Shown piece by piece: positions 1 to 6,783 of a stretch of 64,000 nucleotides of DNA. Numbering within the stretch: the first letter of the stretch is position 1; every line of letters starts with the position of its first letter. The DNA is taken from positions 1 to 64,000 of the forward strand of contig NZ_SJZG01000001.1 in assembly GCF_004959775.1 (NCBI RefSeq). Reading direction: 5' to 3'. Source of the stretch: Agromyces sp. H66. GTDB lineage: Bacteria; Actinomycetota; Actinomycetes; Actinomycetales; Microbacteriaceae. The notes under the pieces are model-generated. The model had not been told where the DNA came from. It worked only from the letters and a program-made list of their open reading frames with translations, and searched no databases. A program made the translations under genes and the position numbers.

Positions 1-44
1 CACCCATCGACCGAATCAACAACGGTCGAGGTCAGTACAACTAG
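1..44 (+). CDS. possible 3' end of an upstream gene (partial)
   Basis: The third forward frame is open from the window edge to a TAG at 42-44 and would end in residues INNGRGQYN. It could be the tail of a gene beginning before the window, but 14 codons are too few to prove coding or name a family. Confidence 0.25.
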   Translation, partial: PIDRINNGRGQYN

Positions 45-106
45 GCGGCCGCGCCCGCCGCTGGGGGAGGAGTGGAGAACCGGGACCTCCTCGTGGGCGC
101 GAACAG

Positions 107-751
107 TCACTGCTGCATCCTCGGGTCCTCGGAGGGGTCGCCATACGTCGCAGGGCAGCCGCGCCCGATGGCCTCGGGGCGCAGCTCGTAGTGCCAGGGC
201 TCGTTGTCGTAGATCTGGCACAGCCCGTACTCGGCGCCGTGCTCGGACAGCCACGCCGTGGCATCCAGTTCCCCGATGTCGACCGCAGCTCCCGACACGT
301 GCGAAGACGTCGCGGCGGTGGCGACCCATCGGCCCGCCTCCTCGGGCGAGCCGTACTCGGCGATGGCCTCCTGGAACAGCTGATCCTGGTACTCGGGGGA
401 GCGCCAACCGCCATTGACGACGAACGCGACTCCGTCGTCCGCGGCATCCGTCGCAGCTTGACGAAGGGCCTCCAGCAGAGCGGGGTCGAGGTTGGCGACC
501 GCTGGCACCCCGTCATCGAAGACCGTGACGCCATCCGCCACCCGGCCGCTCTCGTCGAGCGCGCCGCGATGCTCGCCGGGAGGAGCCGCTGGCGGGGCAT
601 CCGATGACGACACCGACGGTGATGCCGACGACGAGCTCGCCAGCGCAGAGTAGCCGGCGGCGGTGATCGCCGCGATGATGATCACCAGGCCGACGACGAA
701 GAGGCGACGCATCCAGTACGTCGACGTTCGTGCTGGTCGGTTTCGGTTCAT
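107..751 (-). CDS. D-alanyl-D-alanine carboxypeptidase, VanY/M15B family
   Basis: A 214-residue membrane-anchored peptidase predicted to remove the terminal D-Ala from peptidoglycan stem peptides outside the cell. An N-terminal hydrophobic segment (about residues 15-38, after MNRNRP) is followed by a low-complexity Ser/Ala/Pro linker and the M15 domain. The zinc signature SSHVSGAAVD and the downstream EPWHYEL are both present. I prefer the ATG at 751; an in-frame ATG at 763 would add four residues. It is transcribed away from the adjacent response regulator/kinase pair, an arrangement that recalls vanRS-vanY loci. No VanHAX ligase genes are nearby, so a cell-wall remodelling role is as likely as glycopeptide tolerance. 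Confidence 0.85.
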   Translation of the reverse strand: MNRNRPARTSTYWMRRLFVVGLVIIIAAITAAGYSALASSSSASPSVSSSDAPPAAPPGEHRGALDESGRVADGVTVFDDGVPAVANLDPALLEALRQAATDAADDGVAFVVNGGWRSPEYQDQLFQEAIAEYGSPEEAGRWVATAATSSHVSGAAVDIGELDATAWLSEHGAEYGLCQIYDNEPWHYELRPEAIGRGCPATYGDPSEDPRMQQ

Positions 752-786
752 GCCGCCAGTCAAGGTGGCGAGGTGTTGCCAGCGCG

Positions 787-821
787 TATGCGGGTTTCCA
801 TATGCCGGCGATATGCGGCGG
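787..821. promoter_or_regulatory. direct repeats in the vanY/response-regulator intergenic region
   Basis: Three TATGCSG words start at 787, 801 and 812. The last two sit in adjacent 11-base units (800-810 and 811-821) matching at most positions. OmpR/PhoB-class regulators bind direct repeats of about 11 bp, so this may be the autoregulatory site of the adjacent response regulator. The assignment is inferred from spacing and location only. Confidence 0.4.
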
Positions 822-837
822 TTCGTAGCATGGCAGC

Positions 838-1548
838 ATGCGGGTGCTGATCGTCGAGGACGAGCCCTACATGGCTGAGGCCATCCGCGATGGGCTGCGC
901 CTCGAGGCGATCGCGGCCGACATCGCCGGTGACGGGCACGCCGCGCTGGAGCTGCTGGGCATCAACGCGTATGACATCGCGGTGCTCGACCGCGACATCC
1001 CGGGGCCGTCGGGTGACGAGATCGCGGAGCAGATCGTCGCGTCGGGCAGCGGGATGCCGATCCTCATGCTCACCGCTGCCGACCGCCTCGACGACAAGGT
1101 CTCGGGGTTCGAGCTCGGAGCCGACGACTACCTCACCAAGCCGTTCGAACTGCGCGAGCTCGTGCTCAGGCTGCGGGCGCTCGACCGCCGGCGTGCGCAC
1201 AGTCGGCCGCCGGTGCGCGAGCTGGCCGGTCTGCGGCTGGATCCGTTTCGCCGCGAGGTCTACCGAGACGGCCGCTACGTCGCGCTGACCCGGAAGCAGT
1301 TCGCCGTGCTCGAAGTGCTCGTCGCCGCCGAAGGCGGGGTCATCGGCGCGGAAGAGCTGCTGGAACGGGCGTGGGATGAGAACGCCGACCCGTTCACGAA
1401 CGCCGTACGCATCACGGTGTCGGCGCTGCGCAAGCGGCTCGGCGAACCCTGGGTGATCGCCACGGTGCCCGGGGTGGGCTACCGCATCGACGGGGGACCT
1501 CGGGCCGGCGACGGCGCTGGCGCGGCCGCTGGCGGCGAGCATGCATAG
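838..1548 (+). CDS. OmpR-family two-component response regulator
   Basis: A 236-residue cytoplasmic transcription factor. The receiver domain (residues 1-115) has the acidic pocket E7-D8, phospho-acceptor D51, T79 and K101. A winged-helix OmpR C-terminal domain (about 125-225) contains the RKQFAVLEVL and RITVSALRKRL helices. There is no clear Shine-Dalgarno sequence before the ATG. The stop codon lies inside the start region of the following histidine kinase, so the two are translationally coupled and form a cognate pair. The gene diverges from the VanY-type carboxypeptidase, a plausible target. Confidence 0.93.
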   Translation: MRVLIVEDEPYMAEAIRDGLRLEAIAADIAGDGHAALELLGINAYDIAVLDRDIPGPSGDEIAEQIVASGSGMPILMLTAADRLDDKVSGFELGADDYLTKPFELRELVLRLRALDRRRAHSRPPVRELAGLRLDPFRREVYRDGRYVALTRKQFAVLEVLVAAEGGVIGAEELLERAWDENADPFTNAVRITVSALRKRLGEPWVIATVPGVGYRIDGGPRAGDGAGAAAGGEHA

Positions 1549-2620
1549 GATGCCCGGACTGAGCGTTCGGCTCAGGCTCACCCTCAGCTACGCGGGGTTC
1601 CTCATGGTCGCGGGCGTGCTGCTGCTCGCGGTCGTGTGGCTGTTCCTCCTGCGCTACGTGCCCGATGAGCAGATCACCCGGCCAGGTCCGGCCGTGCCCA
1701 ACCGTGGGGACCTCGTGCGCGCCTTCGTGCCGCCGGCGATGTGGGCGTTGTTCTTCCTGCTGCTGTTCGGCCTGCTCGGCGGGTGGATCCTCGCCGGCCG
1801 CATGCTCGCTCCACTGACTCGAATCACGGATGCCACCCGCCGGGCTGCGAACGGATCGCTCTCGTATCGCATCGAACTGGAGGGCCGCAACGACGAGTTC
1901 CGCGAGCTGGCCGACAGCTTCGACGCGATGCTGGCCCGGCTCGAAGCGATGGTCGCCGAACAGCAGCGATTCGCGGCCAACGCGTCGCATGAACTCCGCA
2001 CTCCGCTGGCGATCACGCAGACCCTGCTCGAGGTCGCTCGCAATGACCCGAACAGCGTCACCCCCGAGCTCATCGAACGCCTCCACGCCGTCAACGCGCG
2101 GGCGATCGGCCTCACCGAGGCGCTGCTGCTCCTCAGTCGCGCCGATCAACGGTCGTTCACCCGGGAACCCGTCGATCTGTCGCTGCTCGCGGACGAAGCC
2201 ACCGAGACGCTCCTGCTCATCGCCGAGCAGCGCGGCGTGACCCTCGAGAACGCGGGCGACGTCACGCCGACCATCGGCTCGCGCGCGCTCCTGCTGCAGC
2301 TGACCACGAACCTCGTGCACAACGCGATCGTGCACAATCTGACTGAACGCGGCAGCGTGTGGATCAACACCGGCGTGCGCGACGGGAGGGCGGTGCTCAC
2401 CGTCGAGAACACCGGGGAGAAGCTCACCTCTGGGCTGGTCGCGACCCTCACCGAGCCGTTCCAGCGCGGCACCGAGCGCATCCACACCGACGGCGCGGGC
2501 GTCGGCCTCGGCCTGGCGATCGTGAAGAGCATCGCGGATGCGCACGACGGAACACTGGCGCTCGAGCCACGCGCTGATGGAGGCATCCGAGTCACCGTGG
2601 AACTGCCCAGCGTGGCTTGA
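1541..2620 (+). CDS. membrane sensor histidine kinase (VanS-like)
   Basis: A 359-residue kinase pairing with the overlapping response regulator. Two transmembrane segments (about 15-38 and 64-88) flank a short extracellular loop of about 25 residues. A HAMP region is followed by the HisKA helix with the H-box FAANASHELRTPL (phospho-accepting His150) and a HATPase_c domain with the N box (NLVHNAIVHN), G1 (ENTGEKL) and G2 (GAGVGLGLAIVKSI). The small loop suggests sensing in or near the membrane, as in short VanS-type kinases. An alternative ATG lies at 1550, so the N-terminus is uncertain by three residues. Confidence 0.92.
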   Translation: MHRMPGLSVRLRLTLSYAGFLMVAGVLLLAVVWLFLLRYVPDEQITRPGPAVPNRGDLVRAFVPPAMWALFFLLLFGLLGGWILAGRMLAPLTRITDATRRAANGSLSYRIELEGRNDEFRELADSFDAMLARLEAMVAEQQRFAANASHELRTPLAITQTLLEVARNDPNSVTPELIERLHAVNARAIGLTEALLLLSRADQRSFTREPVDLSLLADEATETLLLIAEQRGVTLENAGDVTPTIGSRALLLQLTTNLVHNAIVHNLTERGSVWINTGVRDGRAVLTVENTGEKLTSGLVATLTEPFQRGTERIHTDGAGVGLGLAIVKSIADAHDGTLALEPRADGGIRVTVELPSVA

Positions 2621-2698
2621 GGCACGTCCTCTTCGGAGCCTGGCGGAATCTGGCGCGCTCGGACAGCCCCATATATAAGATTCGACGCCCGTTCTCGA

Positions 2699-2734
2699 TA
2701 TAAGTTATGCTGCGAATATCCCGATTAACTTATA
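2699..2734. promoter_or_regulatory. operator-like inverted repeat before the AbiE-like pair
   Basis: TATAAGTTA (2699-2707) and its exact reverse complement TAACTTATA (2726-2734) are separated by 18 bases. The arms lie in the most AT-rich stretch of the region. The right arm ends just before the ribosome binding site AGAGGGG (2737-2743) of the gene starting at 2749. This position suits an autoregulatory site bound by the winged-helix antitoxin, as known for AbiEi proteins. The RBS also argues against an ATG at 2705-2709 as the start. Confidence 0.6.
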
Positions 2735-2748
2735 GTAGAGGGGATTCA

Positions 2749-3732
2749 ATGGAGCGAGTCACCGCTGACCGGGGCATCGACCTGCTCCTTGCATCAGGAC
2801 TCCAAGTCGAAGTTCAGGGCGCGTCCCGGATCGACCTCCGCGGGCACCGACGCCCACCGGTCGAAATGAAGGTCCGCCAAGCACCCGCAACACCGTCACA
2901 GATCGCCCGCGACCTCCGTCAAACGGGTGGTGGCGATCATCTGCTCTACGTGGTCCCTCGCCTGACGCCTACGTTGAGACGCGTCGCTGCAGAGGTGGGT
3001 TTCGTCGTCGTCGCTGTCGACGACGGAGTCGTGCTGATCGACGGTCAGGAGTTCCGGCCGTTGGCGGCAGCCGCGACCACACCGACGCTCCCGAGGTCGT
3101 CTCGCCGTGTCCCGTGGGGGAGGTTCGCGCTCCTGCGGGCCCTGTGCCGCACTCGTGAACCGCGGACGCAGGCGCAGCTGGCAGATGAAGTCGGCATCAC
3201 CCAGGCCGCCGTGTCCCAGTCCTTGTCGAAGCTGAACGGCCTCGTGACAAGAGAACCATCCGGATGGTCGGCTGCAGATGTGCAGACGCTCGCCGAGAGC
3301 TTCTTGGCTGAGTATCCCGGCGCGGGTGGCATCGGCGTCAACTGGTTCGCCTTGGACCCGGTGGCCGTGCAGGCGGACAAGGCGCTGAATGCGGGCCTCG
3401 AGGTGAACGCGATGCTCTCGGGTGATGTCGGTGCCGACCGGATCGCGCCGTGGCGTGTTCCGACGAAAGCGATCGTCTACGCTGCCGCTGGGCTCGACCT
3501 GGCCGACGCGGGCTTCGCGCAGGCGACAGTCGAACGGTCGACACTCGAACTGCGGGTGCCAGTTGATCCAACGTTATGGCGGACGGCGAACGCGTATGCC
3601 GGCGGGCAGCGCGCGTCGATCGCCGACCCGCTGATAGTGGCGCACGATGTTCTGCGCACCGGTGGCGCCGACGCCGAAGACGCCGTGGAGCACGTGCTGG
3701 AGCAGCTGACTCACGATTGGAGTGCCCAGTGA
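2749..3732 (+). CDS. AbiEi-like antitoxin/transcriptional regulator with winged helix
   Basis: A 327-residue protein, first gene of a two-gene module; the next gene encodes an AbiEii-like nucleotidyltransferase. A winged-helix segment (about 120-170) has the recognition helix ADEVGITQAAVSQSLSKL. The N-terminal 95 residues carry D29 and E39-x-K41 in a strand-rich context ending in YVVPR, resembling a PD-(D/E)XK fold; this is inference from a short motif. Family knowledge suggests a type IV antitoxin that represses its own operon and neutralises the toxin. The start at ATG 2749 is chosen for the AGAGGGG site five bases upstream. It is much longer than typical AbiEi, consistent with an added N-terminal domain. 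Confidence 0.7.
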   Translation: MERVTADRGIDLLLASGLQVEVQGASRIDLRGHRRPPVEMKVRQAPATPSQIARDLRQTGGGDHLLYVVPRLTPTLRRVAAEVGFVVVAVDDGVVLIDGQEFRPLAAAATTPTLPRSSRRVPWGRFALLRALCRTREPRTQAQLADEVGITQAAVSQSLSKLNGLVTREPSGWSAADVQTLAESFLAEYPGAGGIGVNWFALDPVAVQADKALNAGLEVNAMLSGDVGADRIAPWRVPTKAIVYAAAGLDLADAGFAQATVERSTLELRVPVDPTLWRTANAYAGGQRASIADPLIVAHDVLRTGGADAEDAVEHVLEQLTHDWSAQ

Positions 3733-4514
3733 TCCGTCGTGCCGCCATTACTGTTTCGACGTCGCGAGCCGACGATGCCGCGTACCGTGCGCTCAACGAC
3801 GTGGCGACAGCGACAAAGCACGTCGACGACGCGCGAATCGTGGGCGGGCAGATGGTCGGCCTGCTGGTCACCGCATTCCCGACGGCCGCCCAGATCATCC
3901 GCAGGACTGCGGACGCTGACGCCGCGGTCTCCACTGAAGTTGCCGCGTCCGGTGCGCTCCACTTCGCATTCACTCGCGCTGGATACGAGCCGAGAAGCGG
4001 AAACCGCTACGAGCGCGACGACGGTCGTGCGATCGACGTCCTCGTGCCGACCGAGAGCCGGTTCCGTCACGTCGAGCTCGGAGGGCGCGGATTCGACGCG
4101 GTGCCCGGCCTCGGCCTGATCTTGGCAGCTGATCCGATCGTCCTCGATGTTGACGTGACGCTCACGGATGACAGCCGATTGCGGTTCGCCGTCAAGGTGC
4201 CGACCGTCGAACACGCCCTGGTCCTGAAAGCGCTGACGGTGCGATCGCGCAACGCTCCGAAAGACCTCGTGGACATCCACAACCTGCTGCAGATCGCGTA
4301 CCTGAACGAAGCAGACGACATCGGTGGGTGGAGAATCGACGAGCCCGAACGGTCGGGCACGCGAGGCGACGCCCAGTACGTGCTGCATGAGCTCGCGGGC
4401 ACGGCGCACCGGAGTCCGATGGTGGACAGGTCAGGCGTACGACCGGAGGTGCTGGTCGCGTTGATTCGAGCGAAGGTCGGGCAGCCGCGCAAGCGGCCAG
4501 CGCGGCCGACTTGA
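3729..4514 (+). CDS. AbiEii-like nucleotidyltransferase toxin
   Basis: A 261-residue protein starting at a GTG that overlaps the antitoxin stop by four bases (GTGA), which indicates coupled translation. Nucleotidyltransferase features are visible: GG at 39-40, T60-A-D62-A-D64 as the metal-binding DxD, a third acidic residue at D103 in IDVLVP, and the AbiEii-type motif K167-x6-R174-x3-KD179-x2-D182. Family members transfer nucleotides to target RNAs such as tRNA and halt growth or abort phage infection. The pairing with a winged-helix protein supports a type IV toxin-antitoxin or phage-defence role. The target cannot be told from sequence. Confidence 0.72.
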   Translation: MIRRAAITVSTSRADDAAYRALNDVATATKHVDDARIVGGQMVGLLVTAFPTAAQIIRRTADADAAVSTEVAASGALHFAFTRAGYEPRSGNRYERDDGRAIDVLVPTESRFRHVELGGRGFDAVPGLGLILAADPIVLDVDVTLTDDSRLRFAVKVPTVEHALVLKALTVRSRNAPKDLVDIHNLLQIAYLNEADDIGGWRIDEPERSGTRGDAQYVLHELAGTAHRSPMVDRSGVRPEVLVALIRAKVGQPRKRPARPT

Positions 4515-4574
4515 GGCCGAAGCTCGCAGTGCAGTTCTGGACCGGATGCGCCGAATCGTCCTCGACCTTCGGGT

Positions 4575-4982
4575 TCAGTCCGCGGCGGCTTCTCGCGGCG
4601 GGTTGTACATGAACTCGAAACGGATGCCGTTGTCGTCCTCGACGAAGGACGCGTAGTAGCGGTCGTTGAACCGCGGGAACAGCTTCGGCTCGCGCACGGC
4701 CGTCCAGCCGGCATCCATCGCGATCGCGTGCAGGCGATCGACCTCCGCACGCGAATCGACGGGGAAGGCGAGGTGCTGCCAACCGACCCGACCGTGTCGG
4801 TGCGGTCCGCTGCCCGGTTCGCGGGTGGGGAAGAGGATCAGCTCCTCCTCGCCCAAGGACCACGACACTGAGTCGTCGGCATCCTGCCGCGTGCAACCGA
4901 GCGCCTGCATCACCGGACCGAACTGTGCGATCGAGCGAGGCAGGTCTTCGACGGAGATTCCGAGGTGGTCGAACAGTGGCAC
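4575..4982 (-). CDS. VOC-superfamily (glyoxalase/bleomycin resistance-like) protein
   Basis: A 135-residue single-domain protein with the vicinal-oxygen-chelate pattern: FDHLGISVEDL at the N-terminus, a central VGWQHLAFPV strand and a C-terminal DDNGIRFEFMYNPP. Candidate metal ligands are the His in DHLG, the His in WQHLA and the Glu in RFEF. The substrate is unknown; family members include glyoxalase I, antibiotic-binding proteins and isomerases. It faces the AbiE-like pair convergently and diverges from a DedA-family gene. Confidence 0.75.
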   Translation of the reverse strand: MPLFDHLGISVEDLPRSIAQFGPVMQALGCTRQDADDSVSWSLGEEELILFPTREPGSGPHRHGRVGWQHLAFPVDSRAEVDRLHAIAMDAGWTAVREPKLFPRFNDRYYASFVEDDNGIRFEFMYNPPREAAAD

Positions 4983-5114
4983 CGGGACATCCTATTCAGA
5001 AGCGGATGCACCGGCGTCGGCGATCCCCAGCCGCGACAGTCATACCGCGGTACGGCGTCGGATGGGACCGTGGAGGGATGCCCCGGTGCGGGCCTCGTTC
5101 ATAGCGTCGAGCGC

Positions 5115-5795
5115 ATGGAGTTTCTCACCGACGTCATCCTCTCGCTCGTGCAGTCGCCGTGGGTCTACGTGGCCATCTTCGCCGTGTGCGTCATCGACGG
5201 GTTCTTCCCGCCCGTGCCCAGCGAGACGGTCGTCATCGCGGCGGCCGCCGCGGGGGCTGCGACCGGGGAGTGGTGGATGCTCGTCGGGGCGATCATCGCG
5301 GCGGCCGCCGGAGCGATTGCGGGCGACAACATCGCGTTCGCGATCGGCCGCAGGGTGGGTCTCGAACGGTGGCGGTGGATGCGGCGCGATTCCGCCCAGC
5401 GGGCCATCCGATGGGCACGCGAGGGGCTGCATCGACGGGCCACCGTGCTGATCCTCACCGCTCGCTACATCCCGGTGGGTCGGGTCGCCGTCAACGTCAC
5501 CGCCGGGGCCACCGGACTCGCTCGTCGGCGCTTCTTCGGGCTCTCCGCCCTCGCGGGGCTGAGCTGGGCCGTGTACTCAGTGGGCATCGGCCTGTTCGCG
5601 GGACGCTGGTTGTCGGGCAATCCGTTGCTCGCGGCGCTGCTCGGCATCGCCATCGCCCTGACGATCGGCGTCGTGATCGACCGGGTCACGTCATCGCTTG
5701 CCACTCGCCGGGCTCGTCGTCAGGTCGATGTCGACGTCGACGAGACGCAGCACCCCGAGGGTGACGTGACCGATCCGGCGTACGCGGCGAACTGA
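5115..5795 (+). CDS. DedA-family integral membrane protein
   Basis: A 226-residue membrane protein with the DedA core: an N-terminal helix followed by DGFFPPVPSETVVI, then GDNIAFAIGRRVG and the arginine-containing TARYIPVGRVAVNVTAG segment, then two C-terminal hydrophobic helices. DedA proteins are linked to lipid carrier or phospholipid translocation and proton-motive-force homeostasis. The charged C-terminus (about 195-226) is acidic and probably cytoplasmic. I chose ATG 5115 because it begins directly before the first membrane helix; no strong RBS is visible, so the start is uncertain. Confidence 0.85.
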   Translation: MEFLTDVILSLVQSPWVYVAIFAVCVIDGFFPPVPSETVVIAAAAAGAATGEWWMLVGAIIAAAAGAIAGDNIAFAIGRRVGLERWRWMRRDSAQRAIRWAREGLHRRATVLILTARYIPVGRVAVNVTAGATGLARRRFFGLSALAGLSWAVYSVGIGLFAGRWLSGNPLLAALLGIAIALTIGVVIDRVTSSLATRRARRQVDVDVDETQHPEGDVTDPAYAAN

Positions 5796-5807
5796 TCGAG
5801 TCGTTGA

Positions 5808-6563
5808 TCATTTCGCCGCACCCGACTGACGTGAGCGCAGGTGCCTGACGAAGAACCGGTTCGCGTCCTCTGCCGCGTGTTGCGGGACCCCGGTGTGCCC
5901 GCCCAAGTTGGCGTTCAGGGTCTTTTCCAGGGAACCAAGGGCGTCGAACAACTCCAGAGCCATTTGCCGGTCGTTTCCCTCGTCGTCCCACTGCAATAGG
6001 ACATGCAGCGGGATGGTGACACGGCGAGCGTCCTCCAGAATGGCTCGGGGTACGAAGCTGCCGGCGAACAGCCCCGCGGCGACGATGCGCGGTTCCGCCA
6101 CGGCGAGCCGGAGGCCGATTGAGATGTTTCCTCCCGAGTACGCGACTGGGCCGCCGATCACGGGCAGCGCGAGGAGGGCGTCCAGGGTGGCCCGCCATTC
6201 CGGGACTGCCAACTCGACGAGCGGCAGAACGAGCCGGTCGATGATGTCCGCCTCAACTGGCTCGCCGGCCTCCAAGGCTCGGATCATGTCGGCGCGGGCA
6301 TCCTCTGCGACGGCGAGCCTCGGTCGGCCAGGGCCTCCGGGGAGTTCGATGGTCGCCGTTGCGAAGCCGTCCGCTGCGGCATGTCGGGCTCGGGCGGCGA
6401 GCCGGGGGTACATCTGTCGAACTCCGCCGGGATGGCCCAGCAGGATCAGAGGGGCAGGGGTTGAGGCAGATCTGGGCACCCACAGGATGCCCGGGATCTC
6501 ACCGACAGAGAAGTCGCGCTCAATGACGCTATCGCGAAGACGCGGTTCAGAAGTGAAGAGCAT
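5808..6563 (-). CDS. alpha/beta hydrolase (dienelactone hydrolase-like)
   Basis: A 251-residue cytoplasmic enzyme. The start at 6563 is preceded on the reverse strand by GAAAGG. It shows an oxyanion-type HPGG turn (about residue 48), a nucleophile elbow AYSGGN that departs from the usual GxSxG, an acidic segment QWDDEGND and a C-terminal GGHTG with the probable catalytic His. The substrate is unknown; esters or lactones are the family norm. A 17-codon reading frame with a strong RBS lies in its upstream region (6610-6660). Confidence 0.75.
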   Translation of the reverse strand: MLFTSEPRLRDSVIERDFSVGEIPGILWVPRSASTPAPLILLGHPGGVRQMYPRLAARARHAAADGFATATIELPGGPGRPRLAVAEDARADMIRALEAGEPVEADIIDRLVLPLVELAVPEWRATLDALLALPVIGGPVAYSGGNISIGLRLAVAEPRIVAAGLFAGSFVPRAILEDARRVTIPLHVLLQWDDEGNDRQMALELFDALGSLEKTLNANLGGHTGVPQHAAEDANRFFVRHLRSRQSGAAK

Positions 6564-6609
6564 GGTCGTGCCTTTCGAGGATGCGCTGTGAATGGCGCTC
6601 CCGGACGAC

Positions 6610-6660
6610 CTATCGCCCGACCGTGACCCCAAGGAGGAGCACCCACGTCGATTCGTTCAC
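6610..6660 (-). CDS. possible 16-residue leader peptide upstream of the hydrolase gene
   Basis: On the reverse strand a GAGGAGGT-type ribosome binding site (about 6668-6675) precedes a GTG at 6660 and an open frame of 16 codons ending in TAG, encoding VNESTWVLLLGVTVGR. It sits 46 bases before the hydrolase start and could be a short upstream reading frame on its mRNA. A chance RBS is possible; coding is unproven. Confidence 0.3.
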   Translation of the reverse strand: MNESTWVLLLGVTVGR

Positions 6661-6755
6661 GGGTACCACCTCCTCGATCAATCAGTCGCACGGACTCGGG
6701 AAGAGTAGCAGGAGGCGCCGCGGCTCACCAGTGTGGCGATGGACGCGTCGCGTGG

Positions 6756-6774
6756 CTACCTCGAATAGAGGTAG
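6756..6774. promoter_or_regulatory. palindromic operator before the EamA-PadR gene
   Basis: CTACCTC (6756-6762) and GAGGTAG (6768-6774) form a perfect 7-bp inverted repeat around GAATA, ending nine bases before the ATG at 6784. A PadR regulator is encoded by the same reading frame, so an autoregulatory operator is a reasonable inference. The half-site differs from the classical ATGT/ACAT PadR consensus. Confidence 0.5.
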
Positions 6775-6783
6775 TATGAGCGT

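Noticed and set aside
107..2620. Complete vancomycin-resistance operon
   Set aside because: Only the VanY-like, VanR-like and VanS-like parts are present; no D-Ala-D-Lac ligase, VanH or VanX.
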